Source: Clostridium drakei (GTDB taxonomy: Bacteria; Bacillota; Clostridia; Clostridiales; Clostridiaceae). Taken from it: a stretch of DNA of 37,980 bases. Both the position numbers and the translations under genes were made by a program. Under the pieces are notes generated by a model that saw only the letters and a list, made by a program, of their open reading frames with translations, did no database searches and was not told where the DNA came from. Location: contig NZ_JIBU02000037.1 of assembly GCF_000633595.2 (NCBI RefSeq), positions 1 to 37,980 on the forward strand, read 5' to 3'. Below, one piece after another: positions 18,679 through 27,774 of the stretch; the first letter of the stretch is position 1; each line of letters begins with the position of its first letter.

Positions 18679-18912
18679 TTATTTAACCTCTCGTCTGTCA
18701 TGATCTCTATCTCTATCATGGTCTCTGTCTCTACCAAATAGTGAAAAGGCATACAAGCCGGCTATACCTACAAGAGCATATATAACTCTAGTAAAGCTAG
18801 ACATGGTTCCAAATAACATAGCGACTAAATCGAATCCGAAAAATCCAATTAATCCCCAGTTTATAGCACCTATAATTACCAATATTAGTGCGATAATATC
18901 TAGTGTTTTCAT
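18679..18912 (-). CDS. Small DUF378-family membrane protein
   Basis: The 77-residue product has two hydrophobic helices (about 5-27 and 38-60) with INWGLIGFFGFDLV between them, the hallmark of the DUF378 family. The function of that family is unknown. The tail is an unusual charged repeat of Arg-Asp and His-Asp pairs, encoded by an imperfect 18-base tandem duplication at about 18685-18730, and should lie in the cytoplasm. AGGAGAT precedes the ATG. It stands alone. Confidence 0.8.
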   Translation of the reverse strand: MKTLDIIALILVIIGAINWGLIGFFGFDLVAMLFGTMSSFTRVIYALVGIAGLYAFSLFGRDRDHDRDRDHDRREVK

Positions 18913-18979
18913 GATTACATCTCCTTTATAATTTTATACAAGATTATTATTTGCATATTTTTAAAAATTATGAGTAAAT

Positions 18980-19010
18980 AAAAAAAACAGGAAAAAATTT
19001 TCCCGTTTTT
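18980..19010 (-). terminator. Terminator of the Lrp-family gene
   Basis: On the minus strand AAAAACGGGAAAA pairs with TTTTCCTGTTTTT (one G-U pair). The hairpin overlaps the stop codon of the gene and ends in T residues. Confidence 0.8.
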
Positions 19011-19494
19011 ACTGTTCTTTAGTTATAATATCCAATTCTATGTTTCTATCTACAGGTTGATATAAAGAAATAAAAGTATTTGTTCTTTGGATTCCATCAA
19101 CTCTTTGGATTTTATTCATTAATAAATTTTGAAGATCTTCTATGTTTTTGCAAATTACTTTTATAAATATAGTATATTCTCCAGTGGTATAATGAAGTTC
19201 AACAATTTCTTTTATAAGTTTTAATTGTTCTAGTGTTTCCTTGAATGTATTAGCTTTATCTAAGTATATTCCTATGAAACAGCAAACATCGTAGCCAAGT
19301 TTCGAATTATCTATAATCATCTTGGTTCCTTTAATTATGCCTAAATCCTCCATTTTTTTCATTCTAACATGTATAGTTCCTCCACTTACATGACATTGTC
19401 TAGCTATTTCAAGAAATGGAGTTCTAGAATCTTTTATGAGAATGTGCAGTATCTGAAGATCTAAGTCGTCTAATCCGTTAACTTTTAAATTCAT
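19009..19494 (-). CDS. Lrp/AsnC-family transcription regulator
   Basis: The 161-residue product has the family layout: an N-terminal helix-turn-helix (about 9-57, LDDLDLQILHILIKDSRTPF … GTIHVRMKKMEDLGII) and a C-terminal RAM ligand-binding domain (about 65-150). Such proteins sense amino acids and bind DNA as octamers. I start at ATG 19494, seven bases after AAGGAG; the GTG at 19503 overlaps that site. A possible promoter lies at 19592-19621. Its targets are unknown; arginine or histidine genes on either side are possible. Confidence 0.88.
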   Translation of the reverse strand: MNLKVNGLDDLDLQILHILIKDSRTPFLEIARQCHVSGGTIHVRMKKMEDLGIIKGTKMIIDNSKLGYDVCCFIGIYLDKANTFKETLEQLKLIKEIVELHYTTGEYTIFIKVICKNIEDLQNLLMNKIQRVDGIQRTNTFISLYQPVDRNIELDIITKEQ

Positions 19495-19591
19495 GTATAT
19501 CACTCCTTATATTAAATACAATGGTTATTAATTTCAAAAATAAATATTTATTATATGTAAGATAATTCAGTAGAAATAATATGTTATTAAC

Positions 19592-19621
19592 ATTATACCA
19601 AAAAAAATGTTGAATTAACAA
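19592..19621 (-). promoter_or_regulatory. Likely promoter of the Lrp-family gene
   Basis: On the minus strand TTGTTA (19621-19616), 18 bases, then TATAAT (19597-19592). Confidence 0.5.
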
Positions 19622-20092
19622 TTTTAAACGTTATCACAGAAAAAACTTGTTGATTTACAAGATTTATTTGCATTTTTTTACAAATAAATTGATAAAAAAA
19701 TATTTTTTGCTATAATATTTATTAATATCATAAATACTATGGTTGTATATTATCATATTATCAACAAGGCAGTGCTATAATAATTTGATTAAATATTATA
19801 TTAATTTGTGCAAAGTAAATGATAGCACATGATTTGTAAATTAACAAGGATAATTTTAAATTAACTTAAAATGGATGATTTTAAAAATATTTATTGAATT
19901 ATTGATGTCTAATAGTTCCTATATATAATTGTAATGGATATTATAGTAATAATTAGCATAGAATTATTTAGGAAAGATTATATTTTTAAACATGTTATTG
20001 ATGAAAAAGGGTAGGAGTGTTATAAAATAAGGCTTCTGCCCTTTAGTTATATATAAATATGAAAAAGTATTATTTTAAAAATTTTTTAAAAA
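19622..20092 (+). other. Long intergenic region before the hut regulator
   Basis: No gene is visible. A promoter-like TTGATA-16-TATAAT lies at 19689-19716. A 12-base-pair stem with two wobbles, AAAGGGTAGGAG (20006-20017) with CTTCTGCCCTTT (20033-20044), lies about 300 bases later, but without a T run. A leader, or a non-coding RNA starting near 19723 and ending near 20050, is possible. An inverted pair GTGCTAT (19772) / ATAGCAC (19822) is also present. Confidence 0.35.
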
Positions 20093-20121
20093 TTGACAAA
20101 AAAATTTGTGATATTTATAAT
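20093..20121 (+). promoter_or_regulatory. Promoter of the BTAD-type regulator
   Basis: Consensus TTGACA (20093-20098), 17 bases, TATAAT (20116-20121). This rules out the open-frame start at 20093 and supports translation from 20162. Confidence 0.8.
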
Positions 20122-20161
20122 TAACTATGAGTATACAAAGTGCAATTTAAGAGGTGATAAT

Positions 20162-23100
20162 ATGGATTATATCCATGTAAAACTACTTGGGAACTTTATT
20201 GCAACCTTTAATGGAAAAAATATATTATTTCCATATAGTAAAGTCCAAGCTCTATTTTGCTATTTGGTAATAAAAAAGCAAGCTACACGAGATGAATTGT
20301 CAACGCTTTTATGGCCAGATATGGAAGAGAGTATTTCAAGAAAAAATTTAAGAAATGCAATATACAAATTAAAAAAAGTTTTTGGTAAAGAAGAAGTAAT
20401 AGATTTTTTAAATAAGTCTACAATTCTATTTAGTGAAAGTACAAAGATAGATACAGATGTAGATGAATTTATTAATAACAAAGATGAAGTAGATATATAT
20501 AAAGGTGAATTTTTAAAGGGATTTGTACCCAAAGATGCTGAAAACTTTCAAAGATGGGCATTTGAAATACGAGAACATCTTCAAATAATATATATAAAAA
20601 GGCTTAAAGATAAAATACAATCAGAAGAAATTACTAAAAATTATGATGAAATCGAGAAATATTGCAAGTTAGTTATAAAAGTTGACGAATTTGATGAGGA
20701 AGCTTATAGAAAGTTAATTTGTTGTTATAAAAATCAAAGAAAATTTAATAGTGCTATTGAATTATACAATAAACTTTCAGATACATTAAATAAGGAATTA
20801 TTTATAGTTCCTGATGCTAAAACAACTGAGACCTTTAGAGAAGTATTAAATTTAATGGATGTAAGACATAAAGAAGAAAATAATGAAAATTATTTTTATG
20901 GAAGAATTAATGAATTAAGACTTATGGAGAATAATTATAAAAATTTTATTAATGATAAAAACTCAAAGTCAATATTGATAAAAGGTGAAATGGGTATAGG
21001 TAAAACAAGTCTTAAGGAGAGATTTCTTCAGACTATTGAAAAAGATAAAGAAGTCTACATTTTTGAAACAAATTGCTATCAGTTTGAAAATGAATATGCA
21101 TTAAAGCCTTGGAGAAATATTATTTCAAGCTTAGCTTATGTTATAGCTGGTAATAAGAATAAAACTTCTGGTATTTTAGAAAATATAATAAGAGAACTTG
21201 TTCCAGAAGTAAATAGTGGTTCTAGATATTCAAAAAATGTTAAATTAGAGGATACTATAGAGCTATTAAAGCATGATGTAGTTGGAAACATATTAACATA
21301 TATATTAAAAAAAATATCTATTGATAAAAAAATTTTATTAGTATTTGAAGATATACAATGGATGGATTCAGTTAGTATTTCTTTACTTACAAGTATCATA
21401 TCTAAATGTGAAGAAAATAATATAATGTTTTTGCTTACGTTTAGAAATGAATTTAATCATAATGTAGATAAATTTTTAGTTTCTGCAAAAAAATATGACA
21501 GAATTGAAATTATAGAACTTAATAGATTTACTACTTCTGAAGTGGAAAATTTTATAAAAAAGGCTTTACCAAAGTATAGTTTGTCAAAGGACATTATAAA
21601 TAAAATATATGTAGAAACTGAAGGAAATGCATTTTTTCTTAAAGAATATCTTAATATAATAAAGTCAGAAAATAATATAAATATAATGACATCTAAGGTA
21701 CAGGATGTTTTAAAAACTAGGTTTATAGATATATCTTACGATGAAAAAAAAATAGTTGAAATAGCATCGTTATTTCATGACGAAGTACCTATGTTTATAT
21801 TAAAAGAATTAACACAAAAAGATGAGCTGGAAATTATGGATATAATAGAAAAGCTTGAAGGAAGATTTATTTTAAAAGAGTCAATAAATGAAAAAAATAT
21901 ATGTTTTAAGTTTACTCACCAAAAGTTAAGAGAATTTCAATATATGAATTTATCTGAAGCAAAAAAGAAAATACTTCATAATAAAATAGGCAAAATAATA
22001 GAAAAAACATTAAAAAATAACATAGGAGATATCAATATTTATTATAAATTGATATACCACTTTGAAAATGCATATAACTATATAGACGCTCTTAAATATA
22101 GAATTAAAAATTTAAACGTTTATCTTAATTTTAGCCATGAGCTTTTTCCTATAATTTATTATAGTAATGAATCCTATAATGAATTATATTTCAATGATAA
22201 AGAAACAACTAAAAGTCTTATGGAAATTGAGAAATCTTTGGACAATTTAAAAGTTAGAGAAGAAAATTCTATTGAAGTATTAAAATTGGAAGTAAGCGTG
22301 CTTCATATAAAAGGAAGATATTTGATAAGAAAAGGTGAGTATGAAGAGGGAATAAAAAATATTCAAGATATGATAGATAAGTCTAGTGAAATTGAGTGTA
22401 ATGATTATGCTATAGAAGGCTATAAGCAAATGATTTACTATTGTATTCAAACAAATAAAAGCGATGAAATGATAAAATATATAAATTGTGGACTTGAACT
22501 AGCTGTCAAGTGTAACTATTATGAAGAGGTTGGAATAATATTAAGACTCAAGGCTTTATATAAAAAGATGGTGGGAGAATATGAAGAAGCTCAAATGTTA
22601 ATGCAGGAATCTATAAATACTTTAAGTGAAACTAAGCATGCTTTTGATAAATATGCTTTAAATATAGCTGCTTGCTATAATTATATGGGAGATATAAGAA
22701 AGAGAAAAGAAAACTTTTTAGAAGCATTAGATTACTATAATAAAGCTATTGAAATATGTGAACAAAAAAATGTACTAACTAGTCTTGCTCTATTTTATAC
22801 TAATGCAGGAGAAACAGCTTTTTATACAAATGATTATAATCTATCAACAAAGTATTTCAAAAAGGCCTTAAATATTTATAAGAAGTTTGATCTTATATGG
22901 GGAAAATCCATAGCTGAGGCCTTTATGTCAATAATTTTAATGAAAGATGGAAACTTTGAAGAATCTTTTAAGTTTTTAAAAAGTGCTGATATGAATTCGA
23001 AGATTTTAAAAAATCCAAAAGAAATAGGTACGGTTTTTAGAGCTAAAGCAGAAGTGCGGTTTTATGTTAAAGATAATATGTATTTTGATCATATATTTAA

Positions 23101-23209
23101 AGGTTATTTGGATGATGATTTTCAAGAATATGCTAAGCAAGGCATAATGTATTTAAATGAAGCTATGGATCAGCATCAAGTTGATGATTTAAACAGGTTA
23201 ATTACTTAG
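20162..23209 (+). CDS. Large transcription activator: winged helix, BTAD, ATPase, TPR
   Basis: This is a 1015-residue regulator with the architecture of SARP/AfsR-like proteins. Residues about 1-90 form an OmpR-type winged helix (VKLLGNF … ALFCYLVIKKQATRDELSTLLWP). About 95-240 is a helical bacterial transcriptional activator (BTAD) domain. About 250-560 is a STAND-type ATPase with Walker A GEMGIGKT (275-282) and Walker B ILLVFED (391-397). The C-terminal 400 residues are TPR-like helical repeats. I start at ATG 20162 behind GAGGTGAT and downstream of the promoter. It lies directly before the hut operon in the same direction but is separated from it by a terminator-like hairpin. Control of histidine utilisation is therefore a strong inference from position, not proven. 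Nearest functional analogues are MalT-like ATP-dependent activators. Confidence 0.85.
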   Translation: MDYIHVKLLGNFIATFNGKNILFPYSKVQALFCYLVIKKQATRDELSTLLWPDMEESISRKNLRNAIYKLKKVFGKEEVIDFLNKSTILFSESTKIDTDVDEFINNKDEVDIYKGEFLKGFVPKDAENFQRWAFEIREHLQIIYIKRLKDKIQSEEITKNYDEIEKYCKLVIKVDEFDEEAYRKLICCYKNQRKFNSAIELYNKLSDTLNKELFIVPDAKTTETFREVLNLMDVRHKEENNENYFYGRINELRLMENNYKNFINDKNSKSILIKGEMGIGKTSLKERFLQTIEKDKEVYIFETNCYQFENEYALKPWRNIISSLAYVIAGNKNKTSGILENIIRELVPEVNSGSRYSKNVKLEDTIELLKHDVVGNILTYILKKISIDKKILLVFEDIQWMDSVSISLLTSIISKCEENNIMFLLTFRNEFNHNVDKFLVSAKKYDRIEIIELNRFTTSEVENFIKKALPKYSLSKDIINKIYVETEGNAFFLKEYLNIIKSENNINIMTSKVQDVLKTRFIDISYDEKKIVEIASLFHDEVPMFILKELTQKDELEIMDIIEKLEGRFILKESINEKNICFKFTHQKLREFQYMNLSEAKKKILHNKIGKIIEKTLKNNIGDINIYYKLIYHFENAYNYIDALKYRIKNLNVYLNFSHELFPIIYYSNESYNELYFNDKETTKSLMEIEKSLDNLKVREENSIEVLKLEVSVLHIKGRYLIRKGEYEEGIKNIQDMIDKSSEIECNDYAIEGYKQMIYYCIQTNKSDEMIKYINCGLELAVKCNYYEEVGIILRLKALYKKMVGEYEEAQMLMQESINTLSETKHAFDKYALNIAACYNYMGDIRKRKENFLEALDYYNKAIEICEQKNVLTSLALFYTNAGETAFYTNDYNLSTKYFKKALNIYKKFDLIWGKSIAEAFMSIILMKDGNFEESFKFLKSADMNSKILKNPKEIGTVFRAKAEVRFYVKDNMYFDHIFKGYLDDDFQEYAKQGIMYLNEAMDQHQVDDLNRLIT

Positions 23210-23269
23210 GATAATATAAAACCTTTCTTAATTTTTAATAACAAAATTAAGAAAGGCTTTATATTATCC
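23209..23269 (+). terminator. Near-perfect 27-base-pair hairpin at the end of the regulator gene
   Basis: 23209-23235 pairs with 23243-23269 at 26 of 27 positions around a seven-base loop, and includes the last base of the stop codon. Only ATTTTTATCC follows, so the T tail is moderate. Termination or mRNA end protection is likely. Confidence 0.75.
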
Positions 23270-23307
23270 ATTTTTATCCGATGGATAGGTATTCCTCATA
23301 AGCAAAT

Positions 23308-23336
23308 TCCATCTGAGTCTAAGAATCACTTGATTT
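23308..23336 (-). repeat. 29-base intergenic repeat, copy B
   Basis: This is the reverse complement of the element at 2912-2940, with three differences. See that entry. Confidence 0.8.
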
Positions 23337-23361
23337 AGTAATTTGAAAAATAAAAATTTAG

Positions 23362-23447
23362 CGTCTATAAAAAATATGTTGAATTAAAAAGAAAATTCTA
23401 AATAATAATAATTTATAGACGTTTAAAAGATGTGTAGACGTTATAAT
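23362..23447 (+). promoter_or_regulatory. hut operon promoter with repeated TAGACGTT elements
   Basis: A -10 box TATAAT (23442-23447) has no consensus -35; the bases at 23419-23424 are ACGTTT. TAGACGTT occurs at 23416-23423, over the -35 position, and at 23435-23442, touching the -10. A third, inverted copy is CGTCTATAAA (23362-23371), matching TTTATAGACG (23412-23421) perfectly. A weak -35 covered by repeats is the pattern expected of an activator-dependent promoter. The upstream BTAD-type regulator is the obvious candidate. Confidence 0.6.
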
Positions 23448-23481
23448 AAAGTAAAATATAAACAATTAGGAGGAAGTATGT

Positions 23482-24378
23482 ATGAGTAAATTAGTAGAAT
23501 GTGTGCCTAATTTTAGTGAGGGTAGAGATAAAGAAATAATTGAAAAAATTGTAGATGAAGTTAGAAAAACAGAGGGTGTAAAGCTCTTGGATTATTGTTC
23601 AGATAAAGATCACAATAGGTCTGTTGTAACTTTTATAGGTGGTCCAGAAGAAACAAAGGAAGCTGCTTTTAAACTTATTAAAAAAGCATCAGAACTTATA
23701 GATATGAGTAAGCATTCTGGAGCACATCCAAGAATGGGAGCTACAGATGTAGTACCTTTTATTCCTATAAGAGATATAACTACTGAAGAATGTGTTCAAA
23801 TTGCTAAAGAGCTAGGAAAAAAGGTTGGGGATGAATTAAATATACCTGTTTATTTATATGAAGATGCTGCTTCATGCCCAGAAAGACAAAACTTGGCAAA
23901 TGTAAGAAAAGGCCAATATGAAGGTTTCTTTGAAAAAATAAAAAAACCTGAATGGAAACCAGATTTTGGACCAAGTGAAATGAACAAAAAAAGTGGAGCT
24001 ACTGTTATAGGAGCGAGGTTCCCATTAATAGCTTATAATGTAAATTTGGGTACAGATAACATTGAAATAGCTAATGCAATATCTAGAAGAATAAGACATA
24101 TAAGTGGAGGATTAAGATATGCTAAGGCTGTTGGAGTAATGTTAAATGAAAGAAATATAGTTCAAGTGTCAATAAACATGGTTAATTATGAAAAAACAGC
24201 TGTATACACTATTCAGGAAATGGTGAAAATGGAAGCTAAAAGATATGGTGTTCCTGTAATTGGTGCAGAAGTTATTGGATTAGTTCCAATGAAGGCATTA
24301 ATTGATTGTGCAGAATATTATCTTCAGATTGAAAATTTTGATATTAAGCAAGTTTTGGAAACAAATTTAAGTGAGTAA
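23482..24378 (+). CDS. Glutamate formimidoyltransferase
   Basis: It moves the formimino group of N-formimino-L-glutamate to tetrahydrofolate, releasing glutamate, the last carbon-skeleton step of this histidine route. The 298-residue product corresponds to the transferase half of mammalian FTCD: VPNFSEGRD (8-16), LDYCSDKDHNRSVVTF, HSGAHPRMGATDVVPFIP, and IGARFPLIAYNVNLGT. The cyclodeaminase half is a separate gene here (27775-28413). AGGAGG precedes the ATG. It is the first gene of the hut operon. Confidence 0.95.
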   Translation: MSKLVECVPNFSEGRDKEIIEKIVDEVRKTEGVKLLDYCSDKDHNRSVVTFIGGPEETKEAAFKLIKKASELIDMSKHSGAHPRMGATDVVPFIPIRDITTEECVQIAKELGKKVGDELNIPVYLYEDAASCPERQNLANVRKGQYEGFFEKIKKPEWKPDFGPSEMNKKSGATVIGARFPLIAYNVNLGTDNIEIANAISRRIRHISGGLRYAKAVGVMLNERNIVQVSINMVNYEKTAVYTIQEMVKMEAKRYGVPVIGAEVIGLVPMKALIDCAEYYLQIENFDIKQVLETNLSE

Positions 24379-24426
24379 GTAGAATTTCGTATAATTAAGT
24401 ATAGATCTTTTAAGGAGGAAAATAAC

Positions 24427-26460
24427 ATGGTTAATAACATTAACATTAAAGAAGCTATGACTATAAAATTGGATGATGAAATACCTGAAATGCCTAAATT
24501 TGTTGAAGGTATAAGAAGAGCACCTGATAGGGGATTTCATTTAACTAAATCACAGACAGAGATAGCTTTGAAAAATGCTTTAAGATATATCCCACCTAAA
24601 TATCATGAACAATTAATACCTGAATTTTTAGAGGAGCTTACAACAAGAGGAAGAATTTATGGATATAGATTTCGTCCAGAAGGAAGAATATATGGAAAGC
24701 CTATTGATGAATATGAAGGAAAATGTACAGAAGGTAAAGCTTTTCAAGTTATGATAGAAAATAATCTGGATTTTGAAGTAGCTTTATATCCTTATGAATT
24801 AGTTACCTATGGAGAGACAGGTAGTGTGTGTCAGAACTGGATGCAGTATAGACTTATAAAAAAATATTTAGAGGTTATGACTCAAGATCAAACTTTAGTA
24901 GTTGAATCTGGTCATCCTCTTGGTTTATTCAAATCAAAACCAGATGCACCAAGAGTAATAATAACAAATGCTATGATGGTAGGTATGTTTGACAATCAAA
25001 AGGATTGGGAAATAGCAGAAGAAATGGGTGTTGCAAATTATGGACAGATGACTGCAGGAGGATGGATGTATATAGGACCACAGGGTATAGTTCATGGTAC
25101 TTTTAATACATTACTTAATGCAGGAAGGATGAAGCTTGGAATACCAAATGATGGAGACTTAAGAGGACATTTGTTTATAACTTCAGGTCTTGGAGGAATG
25201 AGTGGTGCTCAGCCAAAGGCTATAGAAATAGCTAATGGAGTTGGTATAGTAGCAGAAGTTGATCAATCTAGAATAGATACAAGACTTAATCAAGGATGGG
25301 TTAAAGAATGTTCTTCTGATTTAGATAAAATATTTAAAATTGCACATGAATATATGGAGAAAAAAGAACCTATGTCCATTGCTTATCATGGAAATATAGT
25401 AGATTTACTTGAATATGTAGCTAAAAATAATATAAAAGTAGAATTACTATCAGATCAAACTTCTTGTCACGCTGTATATGAAGGTGGTTATTGTCCACAG
25501 GGAATTACATTTGATGAGAGGACAAAACTTCTTGCAGAGGATAGAGAAAAATTTGATGAGTTGGTAGATAAGAGTTTGAAACGTCATTTTGAATTAATAA
25601 AAATTTTAGTAGATAAAGGAACATATTTCTTTGATTATGGTAATTCCTTTATGAAAGCTGTTTATGATGCTGGAGTTAAAGAAATATCTAAAAATGGAAT
25701 AGATGAAAAAGATGGATTTATATTCCCTTCTTATGTAGAGGATATAATGGGACCACAATTATTTGACTATGGATATGGTCCTTTTAGATGGGTTTGTTTA
25801 AGTGGAAAAGAAGAAGACTTAATTAAAACAGATAAAGCTGCTATGGAATGTATAGATCCAAATAGAAGATATCAAGATAGAGATAATTATAATTGGATAA
25901 AAGATGCAGAAAAGAATAAGTTAGTAGTAGGAACTCAAGCAAGAATATTATATCAAGATGCTATTGGAAGAATAAATATAGCACTTAAGTTTAATGATAT
26001 GGTAAGAAAAGGTGAAATAGGACCTGTAATGATGGGAAGAGATCATCATGATGTTAGTGGAACAGATTCTCCTTTTAGAGAAACTTCAAATATTAAAGAT
26101 GGAAGTAATGTAATGGCAGATATGGCTATCCAATGCTATGCAGGAAATGCAGCTAGAGGAATGAGTTTGGTTGCACTTCATAATGGCGGAGGTGTTGGAA
26201 TAGGTAAATCTATAAATGGAGGCTTTGGATTAGTATTAGATGGAAGCTATAAAGCAGATGAAATAATTAAATCAGCACTTAGTTGGGATGTTATGAGTGG
26301 TGTTTCTAGACGTTCTTGGGCAAGAAATGAACATTCTATTGAAACAGTTATGGAGTTTAACAAAACTCATCAAGGTACAGATCATGTAACACTTCCTTAT
26401 TTAGTTGAAGGAGAAGGAATAAAAAAGGAAGTTGAGAAATATTTTAGTAAATTGAAATAG
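24427..26460 (+). CDS. hutU: Urocanate hydratase
   Basis: This NAD-dependent enzyme adds water to urocanate to make imidazolonepropionate, the second step of histidine breakdown. Visible are PDRGFHLTKSQTEIALKNAL, YGETGSVCQNWMQ, the NAD-site run TSGLGGMSGAQPKA, and the region DYGYGPFRWVCLSG with the catalytic cysteine. At 677 residues it belongs to the longer Firmicutes form rather than the roughly 555-residue Pseudomonas form. GGAGG lies before the ATG, 48 bases after the preceding gene. Confidence 0.96.
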   Translation: MVNNINIKEAMTIKLDDEIPEMPKFVEGIRRAPDRGFHLTKSQTEIALKNALRYIPPKYHEQLIPEFLEELTTRGRIYGYRFRPEGRIYGKPIDEYEGKCTEGKAFQVMIENNLDFEVALYPYELVTYGETGSVCQNWMQYRLIKKYLEVMTQDQTLVVESGHPLGLFKSKPDAPRVIITNAMMVGMFDNQKDWEIAEEMGVANYGQMTAGGWMYIGPQGIVHGTFNTLLNAGRMKLGIPNDGDLRGHLFITSGLGGMSGAQPKAIEIANGVGIVAEVDQSRIDTRLNQGWVKECSSDLDKIFKIAHEYMEKKEPMSIAYHGNIVDLLEYVAKNNIKVELLSDQTSCHAVYEGGYCPQGITFDERTKLLAEDREKFDELVDKSLKRHFELIKILVDKGTYFFDYGNSFMKAVYDAGVKEISKNGIDEKDGFIFPSYVEDIMGPQLFDYGYGPFRWVCLSGKEEDLIKTDKAAMECIDPNRRYQDRDNYNWIKDAEKNKLVVGTQARILYQDAIGRINIALKFNDMVRKGEIGPVMMGRDHHDVSGTDSPFRETSNIKDGSNVMADMAIQCYAGNAARGMSLVALHNGGGVGIGKSINGGFGLVLDGSYKADEIIKSALSWDVMSGVSRRSWARNEHSIETVMEFNKTHQGTDHVTLPYLVEGEGIKKEVEKYFSKLK

Positions 26461-26488
26461 GAGCATAGATTTTAGTGGAGGTGATTGA

Positions 26489-27742
26489 ATGATAATTAAA
26501 AATATAAGTTTTCTAGTAACTTGTGCAGGAGATTATCCTAAAAAAAAGGATAAATTGAAAGATGCAGGTGTAATTGAAAACGGATATATAGTTATACATG
26601 ATAAAACTATAGTAGAAGTTGGCAGCGGGGAAGGTTATAAAAAATATTTAAAAGATGATGAAATTGTAATAGATGCATATGGTAAGACTGTAACCCCTGG
26701 ACTTGTAGATAGCCATACTCATGTAGTTTATGCAGGTTCTAGAGAATTCGAATTACCTTTAAAACTTCAAAATGTTCAGTATATAGATATATTAAATGCT
26801 GGAGGCGGAATTTTAAGCACTGTAAGCAATACAAGAAAAGCATCAATAGAAGAATTAGAACAGGATACAAGGAAAAGATTAGATTTGATGCTTGCTCATG
26901 GTACTACTACAGTAGAAAGTAAATCGGGTTATGCTCTGGACTTTGAGAATGAAATAAAAATGTTACAAGTAAATGCCAATTTAAATAAAAGGCATCCTAT
27001 GGATATAGTTTCAACTTATCTTGGAGCCCATGCAGTACCTAATGAATTTAAACAAAATAGAGAAGGCTATATAGATCTTATAATTGAAAAGGTAATTCCT
27101 TATGTAAAGGAACATAAGTTAGCAGACTTTGTTGATTGTTTTTGTGAAGAGGGCGTATTTACAATAGAAGAAAGTAGAAAAATTCTAAAAGCTGCTCAAA
27201 AATTAGGACTTAAAGCTAAAATTCATGTAGATGAAATAGAATCCATAGGAGGAGCAGAACTATCAGGAGAAATTAGAGCGGTATCTGCAGAACATCTAGT
27301 AGCAGCTTCAGATGAAGGAATAAAGGCTATGGCAGAAAATAATGTAGCTGCAGTACTTTTGCCTACTACATCCTTTTATCTGATGTTAAATAAATTTGCA
27401 AGAGCAAGAAAAATGATAGAAGAAGGGGTTACTGTGGCACTAGCTACAGATTGTAATCCAGGAACTTCTCCTACAGAATCATTACAAAGTACAATGACAT
27501 TTGCATGTTTCGGACTTAAAATGCTGCCAGAGGAAATAATAAATGCAATGACTATAAATGCGGCTTGTGCGGTTGGACGTGAAAAGGAAATTGGAAGTAT
27601 TGAAAAAGGAAAGAAAGCGGATATAGCTATATTTGATGCTAAAAATTTAAATTATTTGATGTATCATTTTGGAGTAAATGCAGTAGATAAAGTCATTAAA
27701 AATGGAGTCATTGTAGTAGAGGATGGAAAGACTGTGTACTAA
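26489..27742 (+). CDS. hutI: Imidazolonepropionase
   Basis: This metal-dependent amidohydrolase opens the imidazolone ring to N-formimino-L-glutamate, step three of the pathway. The 417-residue product has the DSHTHVVYAG motif (His76, His78 metal ligands), HGTTTVESKSGYALD, the later histidines in AKIHVDE and AEHLVAA, and the metal aspartate in LATDCNPG. It lies 28 bases after hutU with TGGAGGTGAT as ribosome site. Confidence 0.96.
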   Translation: MIIKNISFLVTCAGDYPKKKDKLKDAGVIENGYIVIHDKTIVEVGSGEGYKKYLKDDEIVIDAYGKTVTPGLVDSHTHVVYAGSREFELPLKLQNVQYIDILNAGGGILSTVSNTRKASIEELEQDTRKRLDLMLAHGTTTVESKSGYALDFENEIKMLQVNANLNKRHPMDIVSTYLGAHAVPNEFKQNREGYIDLIIEKVIPYVKEHKLADFVDCFCEEGVFTIEESRKILKAAQKLGLKAKIHVDEIESIGGAELSGEIRAVSAEHLVAASDEGIKAMAENNVAAVLLPTTSFYLMLNKFARARKMIEEGVTVALATDCNPGTSPTESLQSTMTFACFGLKMLPEEIINAMTINAACAVGREKEIGSIEKGKKADIAIFDAKNLNYLMYHFGVNAVDKVIKNGVIVVEDGKTVY

Positions 27743-27774
27743 ATAACATATTTCTAGAAATGGAGGAATATAAA

